A stretch of DNA of 64,000 nt from UBA1206 sp050953105 (GTDB taxonomy: Bacteria > Bacillota > Clostridia > Oscillospirales > CAG-382), in assembly GCA_050953105.1 (NCBI GenBank), contig JBMNMA010000004.1:124001-188000 (forward strand). The letters run 5' to 3'. Position numbers and translations under genes: made by a program. Below, in pieces: positions 44,204 to 52,753 of this stretch. Numbering within the stretch: the first letter of the stretch is position 1; every line of letters begins with the position of its first letter. The notes under the pieces were generated by a model that saw only the letters and a list, made by a program, of their open reading frames with translations, was not told where the DNA came from and ran no database searches.

Positions 44204-46414
44204 ATGAACAGCTTTGACCGGCTTTCCCCTTTTATAAGGGAATACATTTATAAAAACAAGTGGGAATCGTTAAATGATATCCAAAACAAGGCGTGTCAGG
44301 CTATTTTTGAAACAAATTCCCACATAATTATATCGGCAGGCACCGCTTCAGGCAAAACCGAGGCGGCTTTTCTCCCTGCCTTGACGGTTATTGAAGAAGA
44401 AAAGCCTTCGTCGGTGGGGATTTTGTATATCGCCCCAATGAAGGCGCTGCTTAACGACCAGTTTTACCGGCTAGAAGGACTCCTTGCGGAAGCGGACATC
44501 CCCGTAACCTGTTGGCACGGGGATGTTTTGCAAAGCAAAAAGGATAAGCTTATAAAAAATCCCAATGGTGTGCTCCAGATAACCCCCGAATCGCTGGAAA
44601 GTCTGGTTATAAACAAAAGCCGGGACCTTGTCCGCATTTTCGGCGACCTGCGGTTTATAATTATAGACGAAATCCACTCCTTTATGGGCACCGACCGGGG
44701 AATACAGGTTATGTGCCTTATCCAAAGGATACAAAAATACATCCGCACCACTCCAAGGCGTATCGGCCTTTCGGCAACATTGGGTGACTATGACGCCGCC
44801 TGCAGCTACCTGAAAAGCGGCACCGATAATGACTGCATTATCATCACCGGTGAGGGGTATCCCCGTAAAATAAGGCTGTCGCTGGAGCATTACACCGCAC
44901 CCATAATTGAAACCGATATGTCCCCCTTTGAGGACGAGGCCTGGATTTATCTGTATGAAAAAAGCCTCGGTAAAAAGTGTATCATCTTTGCCAACGGCAG
45001 AGAAACCGCCGACGGTGTTATTGCCAACATGAAATACATGGCGGCAATCAATAATATGCCGGATATTTACCACGTCCACCACGGCTCAATTGCCGCCGCA
45101 CTGCGGGAGGATGCCGAAACCACCATGAAAACCTCCCAAGGGCCGGTGGTTATCGGTGCCACCGTAACCCTTGAAATGGGTATAGATATCGGCTCCCTTG
45201 AACGGGTTATCCAAATAGGCCCTCCGGTTTCGGTAACCAGCCTGGTTCAGCGGCTCGGCCGTTCGGGACGGCGGGGAAACATACCCGAAATGATGTTTAC
45301 CGACTGGGAAAACCCCTCCGAAGAAACCTCGCCAATACCCCATAAAATCCCCTGGCGGATGATACAGATAATCGCCATGCTCCAGTTATATCTGGAGGAA
45401 AAATGGATAGAGCCGCCTAAAATACTCAAATACCCCTTAAATATGCTTTACCATCAGATAATGTCGGCGGTGGCCGAGGCGGGGGAGCTGTCGCTGCCTG
45501 CCCTGGCAGGCCGGGTTCTTGTCGTTGGAAAACTTTAATAATATAAGCCTTGATGACTTTTCCCAACTCGTGTATCACCTGATTGACCATTAACCACCTT
45601 GAGATTACCGAGGACGGCGGAATCATCATAGGTCTTGAAGGGGAAAAGATAATAAACACCTATAAATTTTACGCCGTATTTCCCGAAGAGGAGGAATGGG
45701 CGGTTATGGACGGGTCGAAAGAAATTAGGCACCATTGAGTATGCCGTTCCGCCGTCAAAATACCTCACCATAGCAGGGGAGACCTGGATAGTCAGAGCCG
45801 TTGACAACAACAAACGCCTGGTTTTTGTTGAAAAAACAAAGCGTAAAATTCAGCTTTTATGGATGGGAGACAGAGCCTTAACCCACGACAGAATCTTAAA
45901 GCGTATGCGTCAGGTGCTGTTTGAGGACACTAAGTATCCCTATTTGCAAGAAAAAGCACAAAGCCGCTTAAACTTTGCCCGGGAGATAGCCAGGGAATGC
46001 AATCTTGATAAAACCAATATAATTGAGCTTGATGGCGGAAAAATCTGCCTAATCCCCTGGCTGGGGCATATTAATTTTCATATTATAAGCGAAGTTATAC
46101 GAAAATATATGGCCAAAGCCAATGACGACCGTCTCACAGCAAGGGTAATAGGCGGAATGCGTCCCTATTTTATTACCATTAAAACCGACATGACCGGCGA
46201 TGAATTTGTGGCACGGATGAAGGAAATTATAAATTCCGGCATCACCCCATCCGACATACCCGATGAAGCCGCCATACGCCAGTTTAAAAAGCAGTGCGAA
46301 TACAAAACCCCAAAATATGACGGCTTTATCCCCTTAAGCCTGCTTAAAAAGCAGGTGCTGGAGGATTATATCGACCTTAATTACCTCCGCAAAGAAATTA
46401 ACGGCTGGGAGTAG
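44204..46414 (+). pseudogene. Second Lhr-like helicase, interrupted by three +1 frameshifts
   Basis: Start placed at 44204, with AGAGGTGG upstream. Residues 1-445 are intact and parallel to the preceding helicase, with motif I SAGTASGKTEAAFLPAL, IIIDEIHSFMGTDRG, GLSATLGD, GATVTLEMGIDIG and QRLGRSGRRG. The frame then breaks. Protein similarity continues in the next frame (LENFNNISLDDF) from about 45521, again after about 45588 (NHLEITEDGG), and again after about 45727 (GTIEYAVPPSKYL) back in the original frame, running to 46414. All three fit single-base insertions within 210 bp, net one codon. Either a recent pseudogene or local sequence error. Confidence 0.8.
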
Positions 46415-46487
46415 TGCTTTAAATTGGCCAAGCAGTTAAGAAACTATAATCATGTAAAATATGCCCCCGTAGGGGGAGCAGGTGTAT

Positions 46488-46517
46488 TAGCCCGGGGTGA
46501 AGCCCCGGGTTAATTTT
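46488..46517 (+). terminator. Intrinsic terminator of the helicase operon
   Basis: CCCGGGG (46491-46497) / CCCCGGG (46503-46509) stem with a 5-nt loop followed by TTAATTTTT. A smaller GCCCCC/GGGGG hairpin lies at about 46463-46477. Confidence 0.7.
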
Positions 46518-46549
46518 TCCCTCCACCCACGCACCCCGAAGGGGATAAA

Positions 46550-46611
46550 CAAAAAAAGCCTTCCCCTTAAGGAGAAGGTGGCAGACGAAGGCTGACGGAT
46601 GAGGGGTATGC
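46550..46611. repeat. Palindromic intergenic repeat (REP/MITE-like)
   Basis: Contains the palindrome CCTTCCCCTTAAGGAGAAGG and a GCCTTC/GAAGGC stem, followed by CTGACGGATGAGG. This resembles dispersed intergenic repeats of clostridial genomes, from memory. No gene is seen in 46415-46690. Confidence 0.5.
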
Positions 46612-46690
46612 CGTCAATATGGGAAAGAAAAAACGAAAATAAAATCCACCCAGATGGGTGGATTAAATCGCCTTTAGTGGAGTTTATATA

Positions 46691-47116
46691 TTACTCCCCA
46701 TCCTTTTTGCAATCGGGGCAATAGCCGTAAACGTCCAGCTTATGGCCGGAAATTATATAATTGGTCTTTTTTTCAAGAGAGGTTTCATAGTTCCCCAAGG
46801 GGCAGTAGTCGATAGCCGTTATTTTACGGCAGCCCAGGCAGATAAGATGGTGCCGGTGGTCGGTGGTGTTGTATTCGAACATTGCGCCTCCGGTGCCCTC
46901 TATATTCAGCTTTGTTACCAGTTGCTTTCCGCAGAGTATATCCAGCGTCCGGTAAACGGTGGAAAAATTAATGTTTACATTCCTGTCAAGCAGTTCGGTA
47001 AAAATCTGCTCGGCGGTGTAGGGCTTTTGGCCCTTTCTTAAAACCTCAAGTATTTCAAGCCGGTGCTTTGTGGATTTCAAACCCTGCTTTCTAAGTTCTT
47101 CGCTTATGCTTGTCAT
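46691..47116 (-). CDS. zur: Fur-family metalloregulator, probably Zur
   Basis: Repressor of 141 aa. The winged helix (about 10-80) contains STVYRTLDILCGKQLVTKL. The dimerisation part has DHRHHLICLGCRKITAID and a C-terminal YCPDCKKDG, giving the two CxxC pairs of a structural zinc site and His ligands of the sensing site. It is the last gene of znuA-znuC-znuB and overlaps znuB by 4 bp. A palindrome over the operon's promoter is its likely target. Zinc specificity is inferred from the transporter; Mn or Fe cannot be excluded. Confidence 0.85.
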   Translation of the reverse strand: MTSISEELRKQGLKSTKHRLEILEVLRKGQKPYTAEQIFTELLDRNVNINFSTVYRTLDILCGKQLVTKLNIEGTGGAMFEYNTTDHRHHLICLGCRKITAIDYCPLGNYETSLEKKTNYIISGHKLDVYGYCPDCKKDGE

Positions 47117-47946
47117 TTTGCCCCCGCCCTTCTTTTGGATTTTACCCTTATCGCCCTTATGCCGTAGGCCAATAGGGTGGATATAACCGAAAGGGTAACA
47201 ATTACAGCTCCGGATGCCACGTTTATTTCATAGGATATCCAAAGCCCCGCAAAGCAAAAGATATTGCCGAGTATTACGGCGTAAACCATCCGCCGTTTAA
47301 GGTCGTTTGTCAAAACCGATGCCGTTGCCGCCGGTGCAGTCAGCAGCGCCAGCGCAAGGATAATCCCCACCATTTTAATTAGAGCCACCACCGTCAGGGA
47401 AACCAGAATAAGGAGCAAATATTCAAGTAACGTGGTGTTTACCCCTTTTATATAGGCAAACTCGTCGTCAAACAGATATGCTTTCCAGTGATTGTAAAAC
47501 ATAACCACTGCAAGTAATATTATAATTGTGATAACTCCGGTAAGATACAGATTTCCTGTGTTCACCGCCAGTATATTACCGAAAAGATATGTGGACAAAT
47601 CGGGGGGATAGGATGGCATAAGGGAAACGAAGATAATCCCCAAAGCCATGCCCAGCGACCAGAACAGGCCGATAATAACATCGGATGCGGCTTTTCCCTT
47701 GCGGTTTATATATCCTATGCCGAAGGCGGCAAGTATGGCAAAGCCGAAAGCTCCGATAAGGGGCTCAAACCCAAAAAGATAACCCAGTCCCACGCCACCG
47801 TAGGAGGTATGGGCAATGCCGCCGGTCATCATAACCAGCTTTTTTTCTATAATTATAACCCCTATTATTCCGCAGATAACCGACGCCAGCACCCCTGCCA
47901 GGGCGGCTTTCTGCATAAAGCCGTAGTTTAACAGCGCATTTAACAT
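47113..47946 (-). CDS. znuB: Metal ABC transporter permease (ZnuB-like)
   Basis: Hydrophobic protein of 277 aa with seven to eight helices, family ABC-3. Typical segments are MTGGIAHTSYGGVGLGYL, FAYIKGVN, and LTAPAATASVLTNDLKRRM near the cytoplasmic coupling region. It overlaps znuC by 7 bp and the regulator gene by 4 bp, so the operon is tightly coupled. Confidence 0.92.
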   Translation of the reverse strand: MLNALLNYGFMQKAALAGVLASVICGIIGVIIIEKKLVMMTGGIAHTSYGGVGLGYLFGFEPLIGAFGFAILAAFGIGYINRKGKAASDVIIGLFWSLGMALGIIFVSLMPSYPPDLSTYLFGNILAVNTGNLYLTGVITIIILLAVVMFYNHWKAYLFDDEFAYIKGVNTTLLEYLLLILVSLTVVALIKMVGIILALALLTAPAATASVLTNDLKRRMVYAVILGNIFCFAGLWISYEINVASGAVIVTLSVISTLLAYGIRAIRVKSKRRAGAK

Positions 47947-48734
47947 ACATGGTCCTCCCCGTTGTGGTCTCTTAACACCCGGTGGGGAACACCGTGGGCA
48001 ATAAGCTCCACCGGACAGCCGTATAGCTGGTTGACCACAGCCTCGTTTAACTCCGGCTCGCCGTGATACACCAGACGCCCGTTAAGGCAGGCAAGGCGCT
48101 TTACCTGGGAGGAAATCGCAAACAGGTCGTGGGTTACAAGGAGTATCGTCATTTTCTTGTTAAGTTCCGAAAGCAGTTCGTAGATTTTTTCCCTGGAGTT
48201 GGCGTCCACGCTGGCAGTGGGCTCGTCAAGAAGAAGTATCTGAGGATCAGCCGCTATCGCTCTGGCGATAAGCATACGCTGAAATTCGCCCCCGGACAGG
48301 GCGGAAATCTGCCGCCCGGCAAGGGATTCGATTCCAAGGAGCTTTAGCATTTCCCCCGCCTTTTCCTCCTCCTCTTTGGAGTAACGGTAAAAGGGGGTAA
48401 GTCCCTTTTTAATAAAGCCGCACTTTACCACCTCAAACACGGTGATGGGGAATTTACGGTCAAGGGTGGTGTATTGGGGAACATAGCCTATAACCCCCCT
48501 TCTTTCGGCAGCGGTTTTACCGAATATCAAAACCTCCCCCCCTGCTTTGGGGACAAGGCCCAATATGGCTTTTAGGAGAGTGGATTTTCCACCCCCGTTA
48601 GGGCCTATAATTCCAATAAATTCCCCTTTTTTAGCGTCAAGGCTGACGTCGGTAAGGGCGGGGTTGTTTTCGTAATACACCGTGAGGTTTTTAACCCTTA
48701 TAGCCGGAGTATTGGTTTTTATTTCTTCGGTCAT
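47940..48734 (-). CDS. znuC: Metal ABC transporter ATP-binding protein (ZnuC-like)
   Basis: ABC ATPase of 264 aa. Walker A is IGPNGGGKSTLLKAIL, the signature ALSGGEFQRMLIARAI, Walker B LLLDEPTASVD, and the switch His is in LLVTHDLFA. It energises uptake of zinc (or manganese) with the adjacent permease and binding protein. The start is 15 bp after the znuA stop. Confidence 0.93.
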   Translation of the reverse strand: MTEEIKTNTPAIRVKNLTVYYENNPALTDVSLDAKKGEFIGIIGPNGGGKSTLLKAILGLVPKAGGEVLIFGKTAAERRGVIGYVPQYTTLDRKFPITVFEVVKCGFIKKGLTPFYRYSKEEEEKAGEMLKLLGIESLAGRQISALSGGEFQRMLIARAIAADPQILLLDEPTASVDANSREKIYELLSELNKKMTILLVTHDLFAISSQVKRLACLNGRLVYHGEPELNEAVVNQLYGCPVELIAHGVPHRVLRDHNGEDHVC

Positions 48735-48749
48735 AATTTTCCTGCTTTC

Positions 48750-49628
48750 CTACTTCATGGATTCGGCAAGCTTTGCCGCCATATCCTTTAAATTATCAAT
48801 ATATTCGCCGGATAAGGGTGAAAGCATTACCGCCTTGCCGCCTATTTCGTCGGCAAAGGCCTTCGCCCTGGCGGCATCGGTTTCTTCCTGATAAAATATG
48901 GTGTTTATATTTTCCGCCTTGGCCAGATCAACCATATCCTTTAAACGGGAAATGGTAACCTCCTTGCCTTCCTCTTCAAGAGCATACATTGTAAGATTGT
49001 ATTCCGTGGCAAAATAGCCGAAAGCGGGATGATAAGCAATAAATTTGGGGTCTTCTATCCCCTCAAAGGCCTTTTTTATTTCTTTATCGGTTTTGTCAAG
49101 CTCATTTATAAATGAGGCAGCGTTGTCTTTGTAAAATTGGGTGTTTTCCGGGTCTATTTCGCATATTTCGGCTAATATAGTGTCAATCATAACTTTAACC
49201 CGTTTAGGCGACAGCCAGGTGTGATGGTCCCGTTCTCCCTCGTCAAAAACCAAATCGGGATAAACCTTTGCCACCTCTTCATGAAGCTTGACCACCTTGA
49301 CATTTGCCGGTATGTTTGTTACTGCAGAGGAGCTTTCCACCGGAACGCCTATCTGAAAATAAATGACTGCATCCTCGAATTTTTCAATAATCATAGGCGA
49401 AGGCTCATAGCTTTCGGGACTTCCCCCCGGTGGGACAAGGGTAACAATATCAAAGTTGTCACCGCATACCGCCTTTACAAAGGCCGCCTCGGGAACAATG
49501 GTTACGGCTATAATCTTTTTACCGCTGTTACTGCCGTTATTGCCGCAGCCGGCAAAAAACACCAGCAAAACGGCGCAAACAAGCAAAATTATATACTTTT
49601 TAACTTTTTTCATGTTTCGTGATAACAT
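48750..49628 (-). CDS. znuA: Metal-binding lipoprotein of a zinc/manganese ABC transporter (ZnuA-like)
   Basis: Substrate-binding protein of 292 aa, cluster A-I. The signal peptide ends in a lipobox FAGC (Cys28). Metal ligands are suggested by the His in DHHTWLSPKRV, the later AYHPAFGYFA and the FYQEETDAA block. It lacks the long His-rich loop of many zinc-specific ZnuA proteins, so Zn versus Mn is uncertain. GGAGG lies 7 bp before the ATG. First gene of znuACB plus regulator; a palindrome covers its transcription start. Confidence 0.9.
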   Translation of the reverse strand: MLSRNMKKVKKYIILLVCAVLLVFFAGCGNNGSNSGKKIIAVTIVPEAAFVKAVCGDNFDIVTLVPPGGSPESYEPSPMIIEKFEDAVIYFQIGVPVESSSAVTNIPANVKVVKLHEEVAKVYPDLVFDEGERDHHTWLSPKRVKVMIDTILAEICEIDPENTQFYKDNAASFINELDKTDKEIKKAFEGIEDPKFIAYHPAFGYFATEYNLTMYALEEEGKEVTISRLKDMVDLAKAENINTIFYQEETDAARAKAFADEIGGKAVMLSPLSGEYIDNLKDMAAKLAESMK

Positions 49629-49643
49629 CCTTTATCCTCCGTT

Positions 49644-49698
49644 GCAAATGCAAATAGTTTGCGTTTGCCATTATAATCCCGCTGTTTGATTTTGTCAA
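49644..49698 (-). promoter_or_regulatory. znu promoter with Zur-like palindrome
   Basis: Minus-strand TTGACA (49698-49693), 17 bp, TATAAT (49675-49670). Immediately downstream, GCAAATGCAAA (49644-49654) and TTTGCGTTTGC (49658-49668) form an inverted repeat with one mismatch, covering the start of transcription. A Fur-family repressor encoded in the operon is the obvious ligand. Confidence 0.65.
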
Positions 49699-49784
49699 CA
49701 ATAATAATTTGAATTATCAAAATATTCACTAATATTCTTTGGTTTTATCCAACATCCGCCTCCAGTAAAATTTTCAATAAGGTA

Positions 49785-49813
49785 TTGAAAAAAGAGGTTG
49801 TGTGTGTTATACT
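49785..49813 (+). promoter_or_regulatory. Promoter of the SRP RNA gene
   Basis: TTGAAA (49785-49790), 17 bp, TATACT (49808-49813); transcription should begin near 49820. Confidence 0.6.
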
Positions 49814-49819
49814 GAACAA

Positions 49820-50115
49820 TACTGAAATGCGTAATACGGCCATGCTTGCCGGGGAGTTAGCGGTGCCCTGTAGCCTGCAATCCGCTACAGCAGGGGTGAA
49901 ATGCCGGCAGCGGTCTTTTGCCTGTGCGGCTGCATCCGGGCGAGGCTGTTGAGAAATGGGTCTTGTGCGATTGACGTCCGCGAACCATGTCAGGTGAGGA
50001 ATCAAGCAGCATTAAGCGGTAACGGCAATGTGCCGCAAGGACGCCTGTTTTGAGGCCGGATCCGGTTTAACGCGCGTAGGCATTGAACTATGCCGGACGC
50101 ATGGCCGTATTATTC
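49820..50115 (+). ncRNA. ffs: Signal recognition particle RNA, large bacterial type
   Basis: The conserved domain IV is plain: GAACCATGTCAGG, a GGAA tetraloop closed by TGA/TCA, then AAGCAGCATTAAG (about 49982-50018). The ends pair over 13 bases (49833-49845 with 50099-50111). Length near 290 nt and GGTGCC/ACAGC hairpins near the 5' end indicate an Alu-domain-bearing Gram-positive SRP RNA. Its position directly upstream of dnaX matches Bacillus and Clostridia. The exact ends are estimated. Confidence 0.93.
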
Positions 50116-50146
50116 ATTTCAGTAATATTTTTACGGGGGACGGATA

Positions 50147-51667
50147 ATGTATAAAGCATTATATAGAAAATACCGCCCCCTGACCTTCGGGGATATGATA
50201 GGTCAGGAGCATATCCGCCCGGTGCTGTTAAACCAGTGCCGGACAGGAAAAACCTCCCATGCCTATCTTTTTTGCGGCACAAGGGGAACGGGTAAAACCA
50301 CCTCGGCAAAAATCCTTGCCAAGGCGGTAAACTGCCTGTCGCCCGTAGACGGGGAGCCCTGCTGCAGGTGTGATGCCTGCCTGGCAATAGACAGCGGCTC
50401 TGCCACCGACGTGCTTGAGCTTGACGCCGCCTCCAACAACTCGGTCGACGACATACGCCAGCTTTGCGACGAGCTTGTCTATCCCCCCACCTACCTTAAA
50501 AAACGGGTGTATATAATAGACGAAGTTCATATGCTGTCCTCCTCGGCCTACAACGCTCTGCTTAAAACTCTGGAGGAACCCCCCGAACACGTTTTGTTCA
50601 TTCTTGCCACCACCGAACTTAATAAAATTCCCCCCACCATTTTGTCACGGTGCCAGCGGTTTGAATTCCGCCGCCTTTCACCGGAGGATATTGCCGGCAG
50701 ACTTTTATTTGCTTCACAAAAGGAAGGCCTTAACCTCACCGACGACGGGGCTTTACTTATCGCCAAACTTGCCGACGGTTCCATGCGGGACGGCTTTTCC
50801 CTGCTTGAATCCTGTGTTCAGGCCGCAGGGGGCGGACCAATCGACAAACAGGTAATTACCGGCCAGCTTGGCATTTCTAAGGACAACACAATTGTAAAAC
50901 TGTTCGAGGCCGCATCAAAAAGGGATATTTCCGCCATACTTGCCGGCCTTGACGAGTATTATAATTCGGCAAAATCATTATCGCTTTTACTTGAAGATAT
51001 ACTTTCGGCAATTCGGGACATGCTTTACACAAGGCAGGGAGGAAAAGCCAATTTATTATCCCCCAACCTTGATGCCGAGGAAATTACACGGCTTGCCAAG
51101 GCCTTTACCGACGAGCAGCTTATATACTTCGCCTCGGTGGCGGAGGAAGCCCGCAACCGCCTTGTGGGTTTTGCGTCAAACAAACGGCTGATTGTAGAGC
51201 TTGCCCTTATCCGCCTTTGCGATATGAAATTTTCCGACTCCCCCGCCGCTCTTGCCGCAAGAATTTCCGCCCTTGAAAAAAAGGTGGCCCTTACGGGTTT
51301 TACCGCTCAAGCGGAGGAAATAAAGACCGAAAAAACAGAAGCGCCTTCCCAAAGGTCTGCCGAGATAAACGAAAACCCCACTCCCCAAGGTCAGCTTGTC
51401 CTATATGACTTAAAATCCGAACTTATCGAGCAGCTGTCATCCATCCCCGCGGTTTCAAGGCTGTTGCAAAAGTGCCAGATTTTTTCGGACACCGACACGC
51501 TGCATATATTCGCCGGGGACACCTTTACCAGGGATATGCTTTTAAGCCATGCAAATTCAATTAAAAACGCCGCAAGGCTTTCGAGCGGAAGGGAATGGAA
51601 GGTTAATATTACCGAAAACCAGCCTTCTTCTCAAATAAATCCAAGCCATATCAACGAGTTATTGTAA
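50147..51667 (+). CDS. dnaX: DNA polymerase III subunit gamma/tau
   Basis: Clamp-loader ATPase of 506 aa. The N-terminus MYKALYRKYRPLTFGDMIGQ is canonical. Walker A FCGTRGTGKTTSAKILA (about 42-58), zinc finger Cys in CCRCDAC, Walker B IIDEVHMLS and SRC arginine finger in LSRCQRFEFRR are present. The C-terminal tau-like part (about 370-506) is shorter than in E. coli. No frameshift signal for a separate gamma was seen. First protein gene of dnaX-ybaB-recR. Confidence 0.96.
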   Translation: MYKALYRKYRPLTFGDMIGQEHIRPVLLNQCRTGKTSHAYLFCGTRGTGKTTSAKILAKAVNCLSPVDGEPCCRCDACLAIDSGSATDVLELDAASNNSVDDIRQLCDELVYPPTYLKKRVYIIDEVHMLSSSAYNALLKTLEEPPEHVLFILATTELNKIPPTILSRCQRFEFRRLSPEDIAGRLLFASQKEGLNLTDDGALLIAKLADGSMRDGFSLLESCVQAAGGGPIDKQVITGQLGISKDNTIVKLFEAASKRDISAILAGLDEYYNSAKSLSLLLEDILSAIRDMLYTRQGGKANLLSPNLDAEEITRLAKAFTDEQLIYFASVAEEARNRLVGFASNKRLIVELALIRLCDMKFSDSPAALAARISALEKKVALTGFTAQAEEIKTEKTEAPSQRSAEINENPTPQGQLVLYDLKSELIEQLSSIPAVSRLLQKCQIFSDTDTLHIFAGDTFTRDMLLSHANSIKNAARLSSGREWKVNITENQPSSQINPSHINELL

Positions 51668-51683
51668 AGTGAGGTAACTTAGT

Positions 51684-52031
51684 ATGAAAGTAAGACTTCC
51701 CAAAGGAATGGGCGGAGGCCCCCAGGACATGAACTCCATGATAAAACAGGCCCAAAAAATGCAGGAGAACATGGAAGCCCTCCAGGCCGAGCTTGACGCA
51801 CGGGAATACACCGTCCAGGCCGGCGGCGGAATGGTTACGGTGGTTATAACCGGCACAAAGCAGATAAAGACCATTGAAATAAAGCCAGACATAGTGGATC
51901 CGGAGGATATCGAAACCCTTCAGGATATTATTGTCGCCGCGGTTAACGAGGCTATTAAAAAGGTGGAGGACACCAACGCCGCCGAAATGCAGAAGATTAC
52001 GGGGAATGTCAGTCTGCCGGGGTTATTTTAA
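51684..52031 (+). CDS. YbaB/EbfC nucleoid-associated protein
   Basis: DNA-binding protein of 115 aa. It has the family core MIKQAQKMQENMEALQAEL, VQAGGGMVTVVITGTKQIK and the helical end. It sits between dnaX and recR as in most Firmicutes, 16 bp after dnaX and 3 bp before recR. Confidence 0.95.
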   Translation: MKVRLPKGMGGGPQDMNSMIKQAQKMQENMEALQAELDAREYTVQAGGGMVTVVITGTKQIKTIEIKPDIVDPEDIETLQDIIVAAVNEAIKKVEDTNAAEMQKITGNVSLPGLF

Positions 52032-52034
52032 GCC

Positions 52035-52628
52035 ATGACCCCCTCCCTTGAAAAACTTGTAACCAAGCTTAACTCCCTGCCGGGAATAGGCAGAAAATCC
52101 GCCTCCCGGCTGGCTTATCATATTGTGTCCATGGACGAAAAGGAAGTCGGTGAGCTGGTTTCGGCAATAACCGACGCCAAAAGATCGCTAAAACTCTGTT
52201 CTGTCTGCCAGAACTACTGCGAAGAAAGCGTTTGCTCCCTTTGCTCATCTCCCGTCAGGGACAAATCGGTCATCTGCGTGGTGGAAGATCCCAAGTCGGT
52301 TTCGGCAATAGAAGAGCTTCATGAATTTAACGGGGTGTATCATGTGCTCCACGGGGTAATTTCCCCAATGGACGGGGTAACCCCCGAGCAGCTTAAGATT
52401 AAGGAACTTTTGGCACGAATAAACAGCGATACCGGCGTAAAGGAGGTTATCGTCGCCACCAACCCTTCGGTGGAGGGAGAGGCGACGGGGATGTATCTTT
52501 CCCGGCTGTTAAAGCCGTTTGGGGTAAAGGTAACAAGACTGGCATACGGACTGCCGGTTGGAGCAACCCTTGAATACGCCGATTCGGTAACATTGTCCAA
52601 AGCCCTTGAGGGAAGAACCGAAGTATAA
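52035..52628 (+). CDS. recR: Recombination protein RecR
   Basis: DNA-repair protein of 197 aa that works with RecO/RecF. Helix-hairpin-helix LPGIGRKSASRLAYHIV, four-Cys zinc finger CSVCQNYCEESVCSLC, and a Toprim domain (about 80-175: ICVVEDPKSVSAIEE, ATNPSVEGEATGMYL). Last gene of the dnaX cluster, followed by a terminator. Confidence 0.96.
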   Translation: MTPSLEKLVTKLNSLPGIGRKSASRLAYHIVSMDEKEVGELVSAITDAKRSLKLCSVCQNYCEESVCSLCSSPVRDKSVICVVEDPKSVSAIEELHEFNGVYHVLHGVISPMDGVTPEQLKIKELLARINSDTGVKEVIVATNPSVEGEATGMYLSRLLKPFGVKVTRLAYGLPVGATLEYADSVTLSKALEGRTEV

Positions 52629-52631
52629 AAA

Positions 52632-52655
52632 AACCCCCGCATTGCGGGGTTTTAT
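52632..52655 (+). terminator. Intrinsic terminator of dnaX-ybaB-recR
   Basis: CCCCGC / GCGGGG stem with a 3-nt loop, followed by TTTTATTTT. Confidence 0.8.
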
Positions 52656-52697
52656 TTTCAAGCAGTCTTTTATTTAAATTAATTTTTTCAAATAAAA

Positions 52698-52725
52698 TGA
52701 AACCTTTTATATATAGCAAAGCGTA
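52698..52725 (+). promoter_or_regulatory. Candidate ECF-sigma promoter (autoregulation)
   Basis: TGAAAC (52698-52703), 18 bp, CGTA (52722-52725), 28 bp before the sigma-factor start. It has the AAC -35 core and CGT -10 core typical of group ECF promoters. The same pair occurs at 58063-58089. Confidence 0.55.
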
Positions 52726-52753
52726 TTTATAAAGGAGGACACGGGAGGGCGGA

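Noticed and set aside
45515..45732. Programmed ribosomal frameshifting in the second helicase
   Set aside because: Three shifts in about 210 bp without slippery heptamers or downstream structures; the intact upstream paralogue needs none.
38989..46414. Complete BREX type 2 (Pgl) system
   Set aside because: No PglX methylase, PglZ, PglW or PglY genes flank the ATPase and helicases; pdxST and zur/znu are the neighbours.
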